A stretch of DNA of 64,000 nucleotides, from assembly GCA_029721435.1 (NCBI GenBank), contig CM056577.1:116868219-116932218 (forward strand). The letters are read 5' to 3'. The translations under genes were made by a program, and so were the position numbers. The notes beneath the pieces are model-generated. The model saw nothing but the letters and a program-made list of their open reading frames with translations. It ran no database searches and had not been told where the DNA came from. Positions within the stretch are counted from its first letter, which is position 1. Every line of letters starts with the position of its first letter. This document shows positions 1 through 10,155 of the stretch, one piece after another. Source of the DNA: Gymnothorax reevesii. Taxonomy: Eukaryota; Chordata; Actinopteri; Anguilliformes; Muraenidae.

Positions 1-2135
1 GAAGAGATAGTATGGCCATCACAAGGATGATCAGAGGTAGCATTGAACATGATAACGAGGTATATGTTTGCGTCATTGATTATGAGACAGCTGTCAGAGT
101 GGATTGGAAAAAATTGATGGAGATTCTGCAGAGCTGTGGGGTTTACTGAGAAGGCAGACGTCTTATAGTGGCACTTTATATGGGACAAAATGCTACTGTC
201 AGAGTGAATGGTGAGATGTCACTCAGGGAAGGATGGAAGGAGAAAGACTAAGAGGGAGGAAGAGGATTATGATGCGGGATAATATGAGGGAAGGATTCTT
301 ATCAAAAACTAACGGAATAAGCACTAAACAGACAAGAATGGAGTGATTACCTGACATGAAACCTCCTGTACATCAGAACGCAACAGGGAGACAATAGGCT
401 ACCACATCCCAAAAACTACACAGCTTTTCACCCGTAATCTTAACTGGCCCCAAATACAGCACATTTGGGCTCCAATCATAACCACTCCCTAAGGTTTTAC
501 TACTAACTACTAATGTGCCACTCAAAAAATGTATATTGCTTTAACAGGAAGAAAATCCCTAGCAAAGTACAATAACATACAAATACAGTATCAGACTACA
601 TTACTCAGTATCCCATGAGCTCAGGTGTCCCCCAGAACAGAGATGCTCAGCCTTACCCAGAGAGAGCCTAAGAGGGTGAGGATTTCCATTCAAACCATGC
701 AACTACAAATTCCAGAAAGGAGGTTTTGCAGGGTATAGGCATATATAGGTTATACAGCCCAGTTTGAACCATTTTCTGGTTATATGTACCAACTTGTGGG
801 ACTGTCCAGAAAATAGATTTGAAATGTGAAATTTGCCTACAGGAAGTGAACTGTCACCTATTTAGTGATTTCAAGATTTTTGTGGAACAAGGCCTAAAAA
901 AGTCCATATTTAAACCCATAAATTACTGTCCTGAAAAACCAGATGATTTTAATGGCTACACAACACGACAGACATTTTTAAGTATATGTGTGAAAAACTG
1001 AGGAAGTTTCAGGCAATTTTTCATTGTAAAAGGCATCTGTCATGAGCAAAACTGATGCAAAATGTGAAGTTCATCTTGGAAAAAGAACCGGGTTCCTATG
1101 AAAAAACACCTTAGATATTTTCACAACAGTTGCCTCATATAGTTGGCTTAATAATGTGCGAGTGTCGTTAAATTGCGAAATCTGTAACGAGACCCGGATT
1201 GCGAAAATTGGAACCATCCCTGTACTTAGAAATCATTACCATCTCCTTTGGGTGTCAAAATAGGTCACTGAACAAACATAGAATGCCTGTTACAGATACT
1301 TATCCAAATTAAGAGAGTATATGTGCATGATTTATGAGAAATTGGCCCACCAGATCCTCTATATGTATACAACAACGTTGAATGCTTTGTGGTTCGCGCA
1401 ATCATTGAAGTGTGACGACAAGCACTGACCACGCTTTGCTCAGTGGAGTAAAGACAAGACCTGGGAGAAATAGAACCTACACAATGTACAACAGTTAATG
1501 AAAACATCTAAATGGCTTATCTGAGAAATATGCAGTATATAATAAAAATGGCTTGAATACACCACTGTTAACTGATATTATCACAATTACAGGTGATCCT
1601 GAGAGTGTAATTTTAATAAATTACAACTATGGGCCTCTACTATATGTAGTAACAATGAAGACTAGACTGGGGCGTTAGTCAGAGAAAAACTGCAGTTTAA
1701 AGAAAAAAAAAAAAAAAGTCAGTTTATCCTGTCACTGTAAGCAAGGTTCACACAAAAATTGAAATTACAAGGAAACTACCAGCTCAGTGATTAAGTTCCT
1801 CATTGATAGCATTTGGAGATCCTCTTTACAATTCATTTCAGCTCCACCATGGTGCATGTCCAGCCTCCTTTTCATGAAGAAAGCCAGTATCTGAATGAAG
1901 GCGATTCCACCATCATATACAGCCTGAGACCATTACAGTAGCTTAAAACCAGCAGCTTCTTTCGCACTGAACAAAAATATAAACACCTCATGTCAAATAT
2001 TGATGCCACATGGAGTTAAGTAAAAGTAAGCATATGCTCACTTGGTTATACAATAGGGATGTTTCCCTTGATTTGCGTAGCATTTTTTAATCCATCTCTG
2101 TCAGTGAGCATTTGTTCAGTGATTTCACTCTGAAC
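1..2135. other. No recognisable gene or repeat
   Basis: This stretch is AT-rich with frequent stops in all frames. Only short open frames occur (819-1001 plus, 1265-1507 minus) and neither resembles a known family. A poly-A run lies near 1703-1717. I see no inverted repeat pair, target duplication or transposase motif. It may be unique intergenic or intronic DNA or repeats too old to recognise. Confidence 0.6.
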
Positions 2136-2239
2136 GAGTGTGGAATTTCCAGCCGGTGATCAGACAGAATGAGCAGTACCCAGCCACTCCTTATACTGGG
2201 GACAATAAAAAGCCACGCCAAAATGTCAAATTTTGTCAA

Positions 2240-2661
2240 AAGTCATCATGCCCCAGATATCTCAGGTCATGCGGGAACGTGCTATGGAGGGATGTCCACC
2301 AGAGCGGTCTGCATGCAGTTCCTTGTAGCAGAGCACATTCCAGTTCTGGAATGGCCTGTGTATTGCCATGTCGCCCATAGAGCATCTTTGGGATGTTCTG
2401 GATCGATGTGTCCGCGACCGTGTTCCAGTTCCGGATAATGTGCGCCAGCTCCGTGTGGCCCTCCGGGAAGAACGGACTAACATTCCACAGGCCACGATCG
2501 ACAACCTGATCAACTCCATGCGAAGGAGATGTGTTGCTCTGAGAGACGCAAATGGTGGACACAAGATATTGAACATTCAATTTCTTCAACCTGACCACCA
2601 ACGTGCTCAAAGGATTGTCACTCCTTTGCAGATGCCAATATCAAGATGTAATGGACAGTGA
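2240..2661 (+). pseudogene. Tc1/mariner transposase C-terminal fragment
   Basis: This is the C-terminal part of a DD34E-type transposase, the enzyme that cuts and pastes Tc1/mariner elements at TA sites. The frame opening at 2368 reads SPIEHLWDVLDRCVRD, in which the E is the third catalytic acid, followed by the family pattern of arginine-rich tail (PQATIDNLINSMRRR). Upstream of 2368 the frame is disrupted: the lead-in around 2280-2360 reads as decayed coding sequence for the region between the second and third catalytic acids. The N-terminal DNA-binding domain and both inverted repeats are missing. It resembles the mariner at 14410-15296, which is in the opposite orientation, and may belong to the same family. 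It is a dead fragment. Confidence 0.8.
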
Positions 2662-2990
2662 TCTGAAGATTAGTCATTAACAAAAATGAATTGAGTCGCT
2701 TCATATACTGCATAAGCCTAATGTTGATGATAATTCAAAATTTGACATGGGGCATTTATATACATCTACATAAATCTGAAATCCTGGTGTAGAGTGAATG
2801 AATGACAAGCACGTGTAATGTAGTCATGAAAGAATTTATTTCAGTGAATATGAAGAACTTTACAAGTCGCAATGTGCTGCATCTCTCCATCCTGCATGCG
2901 CTTCAGCCTGTGGATTTAAAAAAAAAAAATTAAGTTATTGCTCTGAGATTTCAATCAAATTGCTACAGAACTTTACTCCTCAAAAGTACA
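2662..2990. other. Unrecognised spacer
   Basis: AT-rich sequence with an A-tract at 2921-2929. No coding or repeat signal is visible. It separates the Tc1 fragment from the TTAA-flanked element. Confidence 0.5.
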
Positions 2991-2994
2991 TTAA

Positions 2995-3623
2995 CCCTTA
3001 GATGGTCGGTGTCGACCCTAAGTCGAGACCAGAACAGCACAATTCAGAAGTCGGTCTTGACCTCTCCAGAATTCGGTCTCGACATTGGGTCGAGAATACT
3101 AATGCATTGAAATTCCGCGATTTCACTATGCCTGTGGCACGCAAAGCCTTTGTTTGCTTCTCTAATGATAGACGGCACTCAGAGGAATCGTTCGTTACCA
3201 AATACATATGGTGTTCCAGAAGAAATTAAATGCGCAATTTTTGCTTGAAAAGTGCCGATTTTTTGTGAATTCAGGATGAATGTGGACCAAGTACTTGAAT
3301 TATTTGCCGATGAGGACTCAGAAGATTTCAGGTCAGATAATGAAAATATCGATGATTCGGTCAGAGGGTGCTGATGTTGAGGGTTCTGTTGTGTTTAAAT
3401 ACAGTTTCATGCGTTTTTACCCCAAAACTGTGGGTAGCAAAACAACATTATTGATACCATCTGATACTTTGGACAATTCCCTACAAACTTTAATTACTGT
3501 AAGATGATAGGACTACAGAGCTACAGGGCTTCAAAAATTAGGCGCATAAAATCGCAAAATTACCAAAAACATGTTTGAATTCTTAAGACACCGCCATGTA
3601 AAACATGCTTGAATGCCAAAGGG
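2995..3623 (+). mobile_element. piggyBac-like non-autonomous element with TTAA target sites
   Basis: A 629 bp insert is bounded by TTAA on both sides (2991-2994 and 3624-3627), the target duplication of piggyBac transposons. The ends start CCCTTAG and finish CAAAGGG, giving short imperfect inverted repeats. Just inside the left end are palindromic GTCGAC and GTCGAGACC-type motifs repeated in both orientations at about 3010-3090, resembling subterminal transposase-binding repeats. A short acidic frame typical of piggyBac transposase N-termini begins at 3276. The rest of the transposase is missing, so this is an internally deleted copy. Confidence 0.7.
3276..3374 (+). pseudogene. piggyBac transposase N-terminal remnant
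   Basis: Within the TTAA-flanked element, an ATG opens a 32-codon frame that ends in TGA. It starts MNVDQVLELFADEDSED and continues rich in D, E and S. piggyBac-family transposases characteristically begin with such an acidic segment before the catalytic domain. The DDD catalytic core and C-terminal cysteine-rich domain are absent. Assignment is by composition and context, not by a catalytic motif. Confidence 0.55.
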
Positions 3624-3689
3624 TTAATAAGCATGGAGCCAAGCAGTCATGTAAATAGGCCTCAAGATGTGCAGTCAGTTACACAAGTT

Positions 3690-4470
3690 ATACACCGTGT
3701 CTCAAAAGTTTAATCTCCCAATAATGAGTTTCCTAAAAATATGAGTTCTAAGCAGATTAATAATTTCAAAAACCAGTGTGTTCGCCCTTCATCTTGATCA
3801 CAGCCTCAAGTCTTCCAGAAATAGAATGTACCAAATTCTGAACAGACGGTTATCTTGCTCCATTCCTTTGTTGCCCTCCAGTTAAGCCGTTTCCTGGTGA
3901 TAAGGGATGAACTACCACAGGCCCTGCTGTTCAGGATTCCCCATCAGTTTAACTGGGTTGAGGTCAGGGGAGTTAGGTGGCCATTCCTCCTTCTAAAGGA
4001 GCCCGGACAGATGTTAGCACGCCACTGCCGAGTCAGCCGAGCAGGGGCACCATCTTGAACATACGCCATTTCTGACCACCTGTTGAACACCTTCAAAGTG
4101 GTTATGGGCTCTGACCTTTTTCTTCACAGAACTGGATGCAGTGTCTGCGGCAGGATGTTGTTCACATACTACCAGGCCTCAATTGTGATTCCTAGAGGTA
4201 CCATGTGCATTTAGGAGATGCCTGAAGTGGAGACTGACCACCGCAACAGACAGTGGGGAGGGCACCGACCTTCACATGTTCAAATTGCTGAATATTTTCC
4301 ATTGCTGTTCGAGTAAACTAGACCATTCTCACAATTTGGGGTAGGAAAAATATGGAGTGCATTCATCATAGAAAATCCAGTACTCCCAGTCTTTTGGGAT
4401 TAAGTGACAGACTTCTTTGCAAAGACTAATCTCTAGTCTTTTGATAGTTTGGCAAGTCATGAAAGTTTTC
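3690..4470 (-). mobile_element. Decayed Tc1/mariner element
   Basis: The minus strand around 3945-3985 encodes the motif PPNSPDLNPV, matching the conserved SPDLNPIE block that carries the third catalytic acid in Tc1 transposases, here with the final E lost. The left edge near 3692 (ACCGTGTCTCAAAAGTTT) resembles a Tc1 terminal sequence. No matching right end was found, so the right limit is approximate. The reading frame is heavily interrupted. Confidence 0.55.
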
Positions 4471-5047
4471 CTTTTGTAGGCTCAAAAATAAATAAATAAA
4501 TAAATCTTTGTTAGGTTACAATGGAAATATTTTCTCCAAGAAGTGTTAACCTTTGACTTTGTCAGAGGCAGGACTGGTGCCTTATGGATCAGGCCCTTGG
4601 CCCTGGAACTGAGGCAAGAGGGACGTCCAGATCTAGGTTTGTCAATGAGGGAGTCCCCATTCTTGTGTCACTGCCACCATTTCTAAACCCATCATACAAT
4701 TCTGCCGAAGAAATTTGGCCACCTCCCAAAGGGTTTTCACCAGCCTCTCAAAAGGCGGTGGCTTGGGCACAAAACTGGGACACTGAAAGAGCGCCCTTTC
4801 CTGATCTATTAGCCAAGACGATTACACTTGCAAGAACTTTGAATAACTGAGCTACTCTCCAGTGAAGCAGGAAATTTATAGACTGGAAACAGGCAGATGA
4901 AAGACAAAACAACCTATTACATTTGTGATACAGATGCAGATATGTGGACAATTGGGGAGAACAAACTTTTGAGAGGGGGTGCATTTCTATTAAGTTTTGT
5001 TTCCTAGCCATCAAAGAGCTGCTATGACAGAACTCCGCAGGCATATA
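4471..5047. other. Unrecognised spacer with AAAT microsatellite
   Basis: Contains a short (AAAT)n run at about 4487-4504. An 88-codon frame at 4584-4850 on the plus strand has no recognisable motif and is most likely chance. Confidence 0.5.
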
Positions 5048-5178
5048 CCGCTGTCCGAGGTTTCTATAACCTTGCCATGGAGTGGCACAGCAAGGCCTCA
5101 AACCACCTCGGTCTCTCTAGCAGACACTACAGGAAAGGACAGAACCACAATGCGGCCCAACCTCGCTGAACGGACTGC
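5048..5178. repeat. Direct repeat copy A (pairs with 5514-5645)
   Basis: Copy A starts CCGCTGTCCGAGGTTTCTAT and ends CTGAACGGACTGC. It matches copy B at roughly 90 percent by eye with few indels. On the minus strand both copies contain a short frame with the shared peptide YRNLGQR, but copy A has a stop where copy B is open. No terminal repeat or target duplication is evident. It could be a local segmental duplication, a low-copy repeat, or two duplicated exons. Confidence 0.85.
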
Positions 5179-5513
5179 AGAATTGATAAGTATTGAGCCT
5201 GACCACTGATTCAACATACCCAAGCGCCACAGCCAGGAATGGGAAACCCACAGGTGCCATAAGACAGGTGGCTGACGTCTGAGCTTCAAAATGACAGCAT
5301 TCCAGCAAACGTTCTGAGGCTTCAGGCAACTTCAAGCCACTCGTAGTGTTGATGGCGCTCACTGCACCAATGTAAATCCTTAAAGGAGAGAGGTGGAGGT
5401 CGTTGGGGAAAGGCACATTAAAGTAATTTATAACACCTCAACAGTACACAATAAATGAATTACACAATGGTCCACCAATATATTGCTAAAGCTCCACAAT
5501 AGATGGTCAGCAA

Positions 5514-5645
5514 CCGCTGTCCGAGGTTTCTATAACTTTGCCGTGGAGTGACACAGTAAAGCCTCAAACCGCCCCGGTCTCTCTTGCAGACACTACAGGA
5601 AAGGACAAGACCACAATGCAGGTCCAGCCTCGCTGAACGGACTGC
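5514..5645. repeat. Direct repeat copy B (pairs with 5048-5178)
   Basis: Second copy of the duplicated 131-132 bp segment, in the same orientation and 466 bp downstream. On the minus strand it lies in an 85-codon open frame (5460-5717) and is preceded by a pyrimidine-rich CCTTTCCTGTAG that could act as a splice acceptor. No known domain is visible. Confidence 0.85.
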
Positions 5646-5779
5646 GCAGCAGTGACGTGCTGAATGCACTCCAGGCAGGAACTGTGCCAGTAAATAGTAA
5701 GTAATCCGTACCACCATGAGAACATGTAGACAGCTTTATAATGAACAAATTTCTACACAGTTCGGGCGACAGTACTCAC

Positions 5780-6010
5780 GTGAATATGGAATGACGATTC
5801 AATCCGTCATGTTACCTCAGCCTCGACTCGGATTAGCCGATCCAAAAGACTGAAAATTGCAATTACAACACTGTTAGAATATGCATGTAATGCGGACTCA
5901 AAAAACACTCACTGCGACTCCATCGGTTCATGCAAACTCGGTTCGTTCCCAAATTTCCGGACCAACACCGTTAGCTAATTAGCAAACTAGCAACAACCAC
6001 GTGGTGTGGC
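5780..6010 (-). promoter_or_regulatory. Possible promoter and first exons, minus strand
   Basis: The block has more CpG than its surroundings and a CACGTG E-box at 5998-6003. On the minus strand an ATG at 5923-5921 starts a possible exon MES, followed by a consensus donor GTGAGTG, a 63 bp candidate intron ending in ATTTTCAG, then a 70 bp candidate exon ending at another strong donor GTGAGTAC. Joining them gives a short frame that continues as HLLDRLIRVEAE and then hits a stop, so it may be 5' untranslated or false. The intron is shorter than most fish introns. This is inference from splice-like signals only. Confidence 0.25.
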
Positions 6011-6422
6011 CGTCCTAGCCACTTAACCAGAACTAGCGAGCTCATCAACAAACTGATTAGTAAAGCGAGGATAAAAGAAGAAGAAGAAAAAAAGAAAACA
6101 GCCCCTTTTCGCAGTAGACATTAAAACGCAGCCAATCTGGACCATAGCCAGGTAGCGGCGTGATTACACGTGAATGACGTTAGTTTCATCTGACCCGAAA
6201 GCTAAAAAAAAAAATAAAAAATACAAACATGCAACAGTTTATGGGTAAATAAATACACTAACCATTGAAGACGTGAAATTGGTTGTTTCCTTTTGTAAAA
6301 AGGAAAAATCATGTGATTCCCTGTCCACATCTTTTGTGAGGTCACGGTATACGTCTCAGTAGTGGCTAGTTCAGAAAAGGATGTACAAGCAGTGTTCCAC
6401 TTAATATATAGCGGCTACATTG

Positions 6423-6432
6423 GCGCATGCGC
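6423..6432. promoter_or_regulatory. NRF1-type palindrome
   Basis: GCGCATGCGC is a perfect match to the NRF1 binding motif, which is enriched in vertebrate housekeeping promoters. It lies about 420 bp from the E-box at 5998, between two possible transcription directions. Binding is not shown; a 10 bp palindrome can occur by chance, though CpG-containing ones are scarce in AT-rich DNA. Confidence 0.35.
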
Positions 6433-6998
6433 TACATTTCTTCTTCTTCTCCTACTTTTTTATGCTAGACAATAACTAGCTGAATGTATTACCGCCGAGT
6501 GCTGGTAGATTTAGGAGCAACTAATAAAAATTATTACTCTTAAGAAAAAAAAAAAGAAAGAAAAAAAATGCCCCAACCTACCTGCAGTTTCTCGATAATA
6601 ATTTCTAAACCTATCTAGCTATCCGGCATCTGGCTCCCAGTCCCACCAAACCCCATTTCTAGAATTCCCTGTATTTCATCTCCCTTTATGTCAGTGATCT
6701 CCAAAATCCCCCAAGCTGCACATACCATCATTGGGCCTCATTCCCACGTACTCGCTTAAATTCCTTCTTAAATTGTATTTTAGAAAGGTCTTAAGAAAAT
6801 TCTACGTCAGATTCAAGAACGTGTTCTTAACCTGCAGAATCGTTTGCACTTGAGTTCTTTTGAAAGCGTGTGCCATGTGTCCATAATTAACATAAGTAAA
6901 CGCCCACAAATCCCGTTAAAAGAGCACGAAACTCTCTTTCACGTGCAGTCTCCGTGTGCAGACAGACAGAAGTCACAGCTTGAGGGAAAGTAGAAGAA
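6433..6998. other. Unrecognised spacer
   Basis: Contains A-rich runs (about 6544-6568) and no recognisable coding sequence. It could hold the left part of the hAT relic that follows, but no terminal repeat could be placed. Confidence 0.45.
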
Positions 6999-7400
6999 AT
7001 GTCAAAACGGAAATCTGAAAAAGGAGCACAAGAATCAAAACGCAATTAGCAGGGCCGAAGTGGAGGTACTGCCACAAGAAGTGAACAGCAAACAAACGGA
7101 GATGTTTTGTGGTGTTAGTGCTGGATATAAAATCACACAAAAAAAGATGCGCGGGATGCAGTTACCTTTTCTGTGAATGCTTTATCTGCAGAGGGGTGCA
7201 CAATGGATGACATTGAAAATAAATGCTTTGACTTGAAATCTGACGCCAAAAAAAAGCAAAATTAAGATGAGAGATTCCCAGCACTGGAGGAGGACAGCAG
7301 TCCAACCCAGCACAGTCAGTGCCTCCCCACAGCAGTACCTCCTGTCTCTCAGCTCCGGCTTAAGGTCTCCAATTGCTCTCATCCTGATAACAAATATCTC
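6999..7400 (+). pseudogene. hAT-like transposase N-terminal relic
   Basis: A frame starting at 6999 reads MSKRKSEKGAQESKRN and then stops. This resembles the lysine/arginine-rich N-terminus of hAT-type transposases with a TTF or ZMYM-like zinc finger, common in fish genomes. Downstream, the region to about 7400 reads as fragmented coding sequence with several stops. The catalytic domain and terminal inverted repeats are not seen. The assignment is based on the N-terminal peptide and is tentative. Confidence 0.4.
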
Positions 7401-8337
7401 TTCATGAGTTTTATTTACAACTACCTTTTCCCCACATCCATCTCTTCACAACCATTCATATGTAATCCTAAATCATATCCAAAAAGCCACAATTAATTCA
7501 ATACCAAACAATCAGTCCTATTTCAAAATCACACAACGAGGCAACTCACTCTCTACCAAGTGATCGACAACCATCAAAAAATCTCCCTGAGGAATATTTC
7601 TTTTTTCTTCTTCTTCTTCATAGTATTAGAAACCATACAATATATCACCACCACCTCCTGTAGGCTATGCTAATTTGAGCAATCACCAAAACAAGAAAAA
7701 ATACCCGGATGTGGCTTTTTTGCCAAAATTTCTTACACTTCCAGGACTGCCACACTTTCGGTGCGCAGCTTGTGTAGTGGCATGACAACAATAATTCAGC
7801 TATACTTCAGAAACTGCAGACAATATAAACGGCATAATCAAGCAAATAAAAAGTACTGGATGCAAGAAGAATTCATATGGCTTCCATGCTTGCTATCATA
7901 TGGTCAAGTATCCGTAACCATGCATGCAACCCAACTTTTCCCCCGCAGCTGCGCCAGACTGCAAGCGAGTTGGGCATCAAACTATCCCATAAAGCATCGG
8001 AAATGGGGCTCGATTGTAACATCCAAGTATTTTACAAGGTATCTGGTACACTCCAAACCCTTTCTCTAGAATTCCTGAATATCCTCTCCCTTAACATTGG
8101 TTATATCTGGCATCGCCTAAGCTGTCACCATACTGATTCTTTCTTACTGATCCTCTCAATTTCAATGGTACAGTTTCACATCATTGCTGTAAAAGCTAAA
8201 AAATGTCCTCCTATTCATGTTTAGTTTTTTATCGGACTCGGATCTGTTTTTTTTCTTTCCACACATCCCCAACATGCTTCATCACCACTCACTTTCACAT
8301 TTTAATTTTCTTTATTGCTTCCACTTATGATATTTAT
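7401..8337. other. Unrecognised spacer
   Basis: A TTC-rich run lies at about 7600-7620. Overlapping frames at 7761-8069 and 7877-8224 on the plus strand show no family motif and are probably chance. Confidence 0.5.
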
Positions 8338-8545
8338 CCCCCGCCGCGCATTTAGCGCGAAGCGGGGGATATAGTATTCAGCTCCGTCCGTCCGTCCGTC
8401 TGTCCCGAACATTGTCAGCGCGATATCTCAAGACGGAGTCAACCTATTTCAATTCTTTTTGGTACCAACCTTCCTACTGGGAATGCGCAGACACCAGTAG
8501 GTTTTGGTGAACTAATGGGGATATAGTCACTTTAGTGACAAACTC
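8338..8545. repeat. Hairpin-headed CCGT repeat element
   Basis: The segment opens with a strong GC hairpin at 8338-8368 (CCCCCGC...GCGGGGG around an ATTTA loop), then GATATAGT, a short (CCGT)n run at about 8387-8402, and a moderately conserved body. It closes near a second GATATAGT followed by the palindrome CACTTTAGTG. This layout recurs in many animal genomes as a short interspersed repeat, but I cannot name the family. Confidence 0.45.
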
Positions 8546-9050
8546 TTGTTTATTCTGTAACGATGTCCGTTGCTTCCTTTTGCACTTTTTCGTCTCTGCC
8601 GTGATATCCTCGACAGTGATAACAAATGACTATTTCTCTTGGCAATGTGCACTCCTTTGCTGCAAACACCTCTTTTCCATACAGTAGTAGTGCACTGATG
8701 ATTATTCCCCACCACTTTTATTTAAAATAGGTCCTAATAGATTACTTTTCTATAATTTTTTGGTGAAAATGTATTGGAAAATACTATAGTAGTAATGAGA
8801 ACTAAAAAAAAAAAACATTCCCCTGCGTATATTGACGTAAAAATATGGGTGACAAAAACACTGAAAACATAAATTTTTTCAGAACGACTGAAAGGTATCA
8901 CAAATTTTACTTTTTTTTTACACTTGCATGTTTGAATGCTCATTCTATGATAATTGATGGTAAAAATTTTGTTTAAACTGTTCTGAGGCAAAATTATTCT
9001 GCAAAATTACCTCTGATGGTCAATTGTTCTAATATATAAGGTGACATGAA
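8546..9050. other. AT-rich spacer
   Basis: Very AT-rich with A and T runs (8805-8816, 8911-8919). The minus-strand frame 8734-8991 is low complexity and unsupported. Confidence 0.5.
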
Positions 9051-9054
9051 TTTT

Positions 9055-9640
9055 GAGCAGAGTCACAAAGTTAATAACGATGGCACTCTGAGCCATCTGA
9101 GGAAGCTCTCTGAGATTGTGTGCGTACTGTGGCCTTACATGATGCTGAAGACATTAAATGCTGCCATGGCACTGTAAGAAACACCATCAAGCATTTCAAA
9201 GAGACTGGTTTGCTGAATACTAGGGACAATAGAGGAGAAAAACAGAAGTTAAATGCCTCTGATGTTTGTTATCTGTGGGTGAGAAGTTGTGCAAAAATAT
9301 CTCAGTTGTAAAGAAACATCTGGTGACATAAAAGTTATAACTTGGCCTGGTCAAAATCCAGACCTTAATCCAACCAAGAAAATCTATTGTAACATCAAGA
9401 GAATCTCTTTGGAATGAACTTCAAACCAAATGGAATGGTTCAGTGAGTGAGAAAATAAGAAAATGTCACAACTATGCCTGAAAGATTGAATGTTGTAATC
9501 AAAGCAAAGGGTGGCCACACTAAAAGTTGACTTTTTCCCTCAAAAAGCATCATTTTCTTTTTACCGTATATTGTTTTCTGTTTGCTTATTTTTATCTATT
9601 ATGACCCAGTATTACATTAAATAAATATTTGAATAGTACC
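9055..9640 (+). mobile_element. Tc1-like element remnant
   Basis: The frame 9120-9311 encodes part of the N-terminal helix-turn-helix region of a Tc1 transposase (TVRNTIKHFKETGLLNTR). After a large deletion, 9345-9420 encodes WPGQNPDLNP, the block before the third catalytic acid, but the following residues are TKK, so the catalytic E is lost. The tail near 9500 reads as the family's KGGxT-type end. Frameshifts and the internal deletion make it non-functional. Terminal repeats were not identified. Confidence 0.75.
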
Positions 9641-9974
9641 TTTTGTACTTCTTTTCAGATTCATTTTCATTTTTAAGTGTATAATCATCACTGCACACTA
9701 CTGTATCTTCTACATTTAAACCCTCTATTCATGTGCACAGCTGCCACTTTCCCGCATTCTTGGCACCAGTACCATCTTAACAAGGTCTTTTCAAACGCCC
9801 TTGCCCCGTCATGGATGTAGTCTAGCATCACCCAGTCTGGTAATTCATTTTCTAATTCTTACAAACATACTATCTATTTCTTCTCCATCTTGATAACATT
9901 TTAAGGGCCTGGCTCTACGCACTCCTTCAACTTTTATAAATAAGTCAGTTATAATTTATTTCATAATTCCAAAG
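9641..9974. other. Unrecognised spacer
   Basis: No coding or repeat signal recognised. Confidence 0.5.
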
Positions 9975-10155
9975 ATCACGGGCATCCAGTAAAGGTCTTC
10001 AGCCTTGTCCTTTACGCAAAGAGATTTTTCCAGTTTCTCTGAATCTTTTGATGATGTTATGCACTGTCGATGATGAGACCTTCAAAGCCTTTGCAATTTG
10101 ATGTTGAGGAACATTGTTTTTAAAGTATTCCACTGTTTTTTTACGCAAGCCTTAA

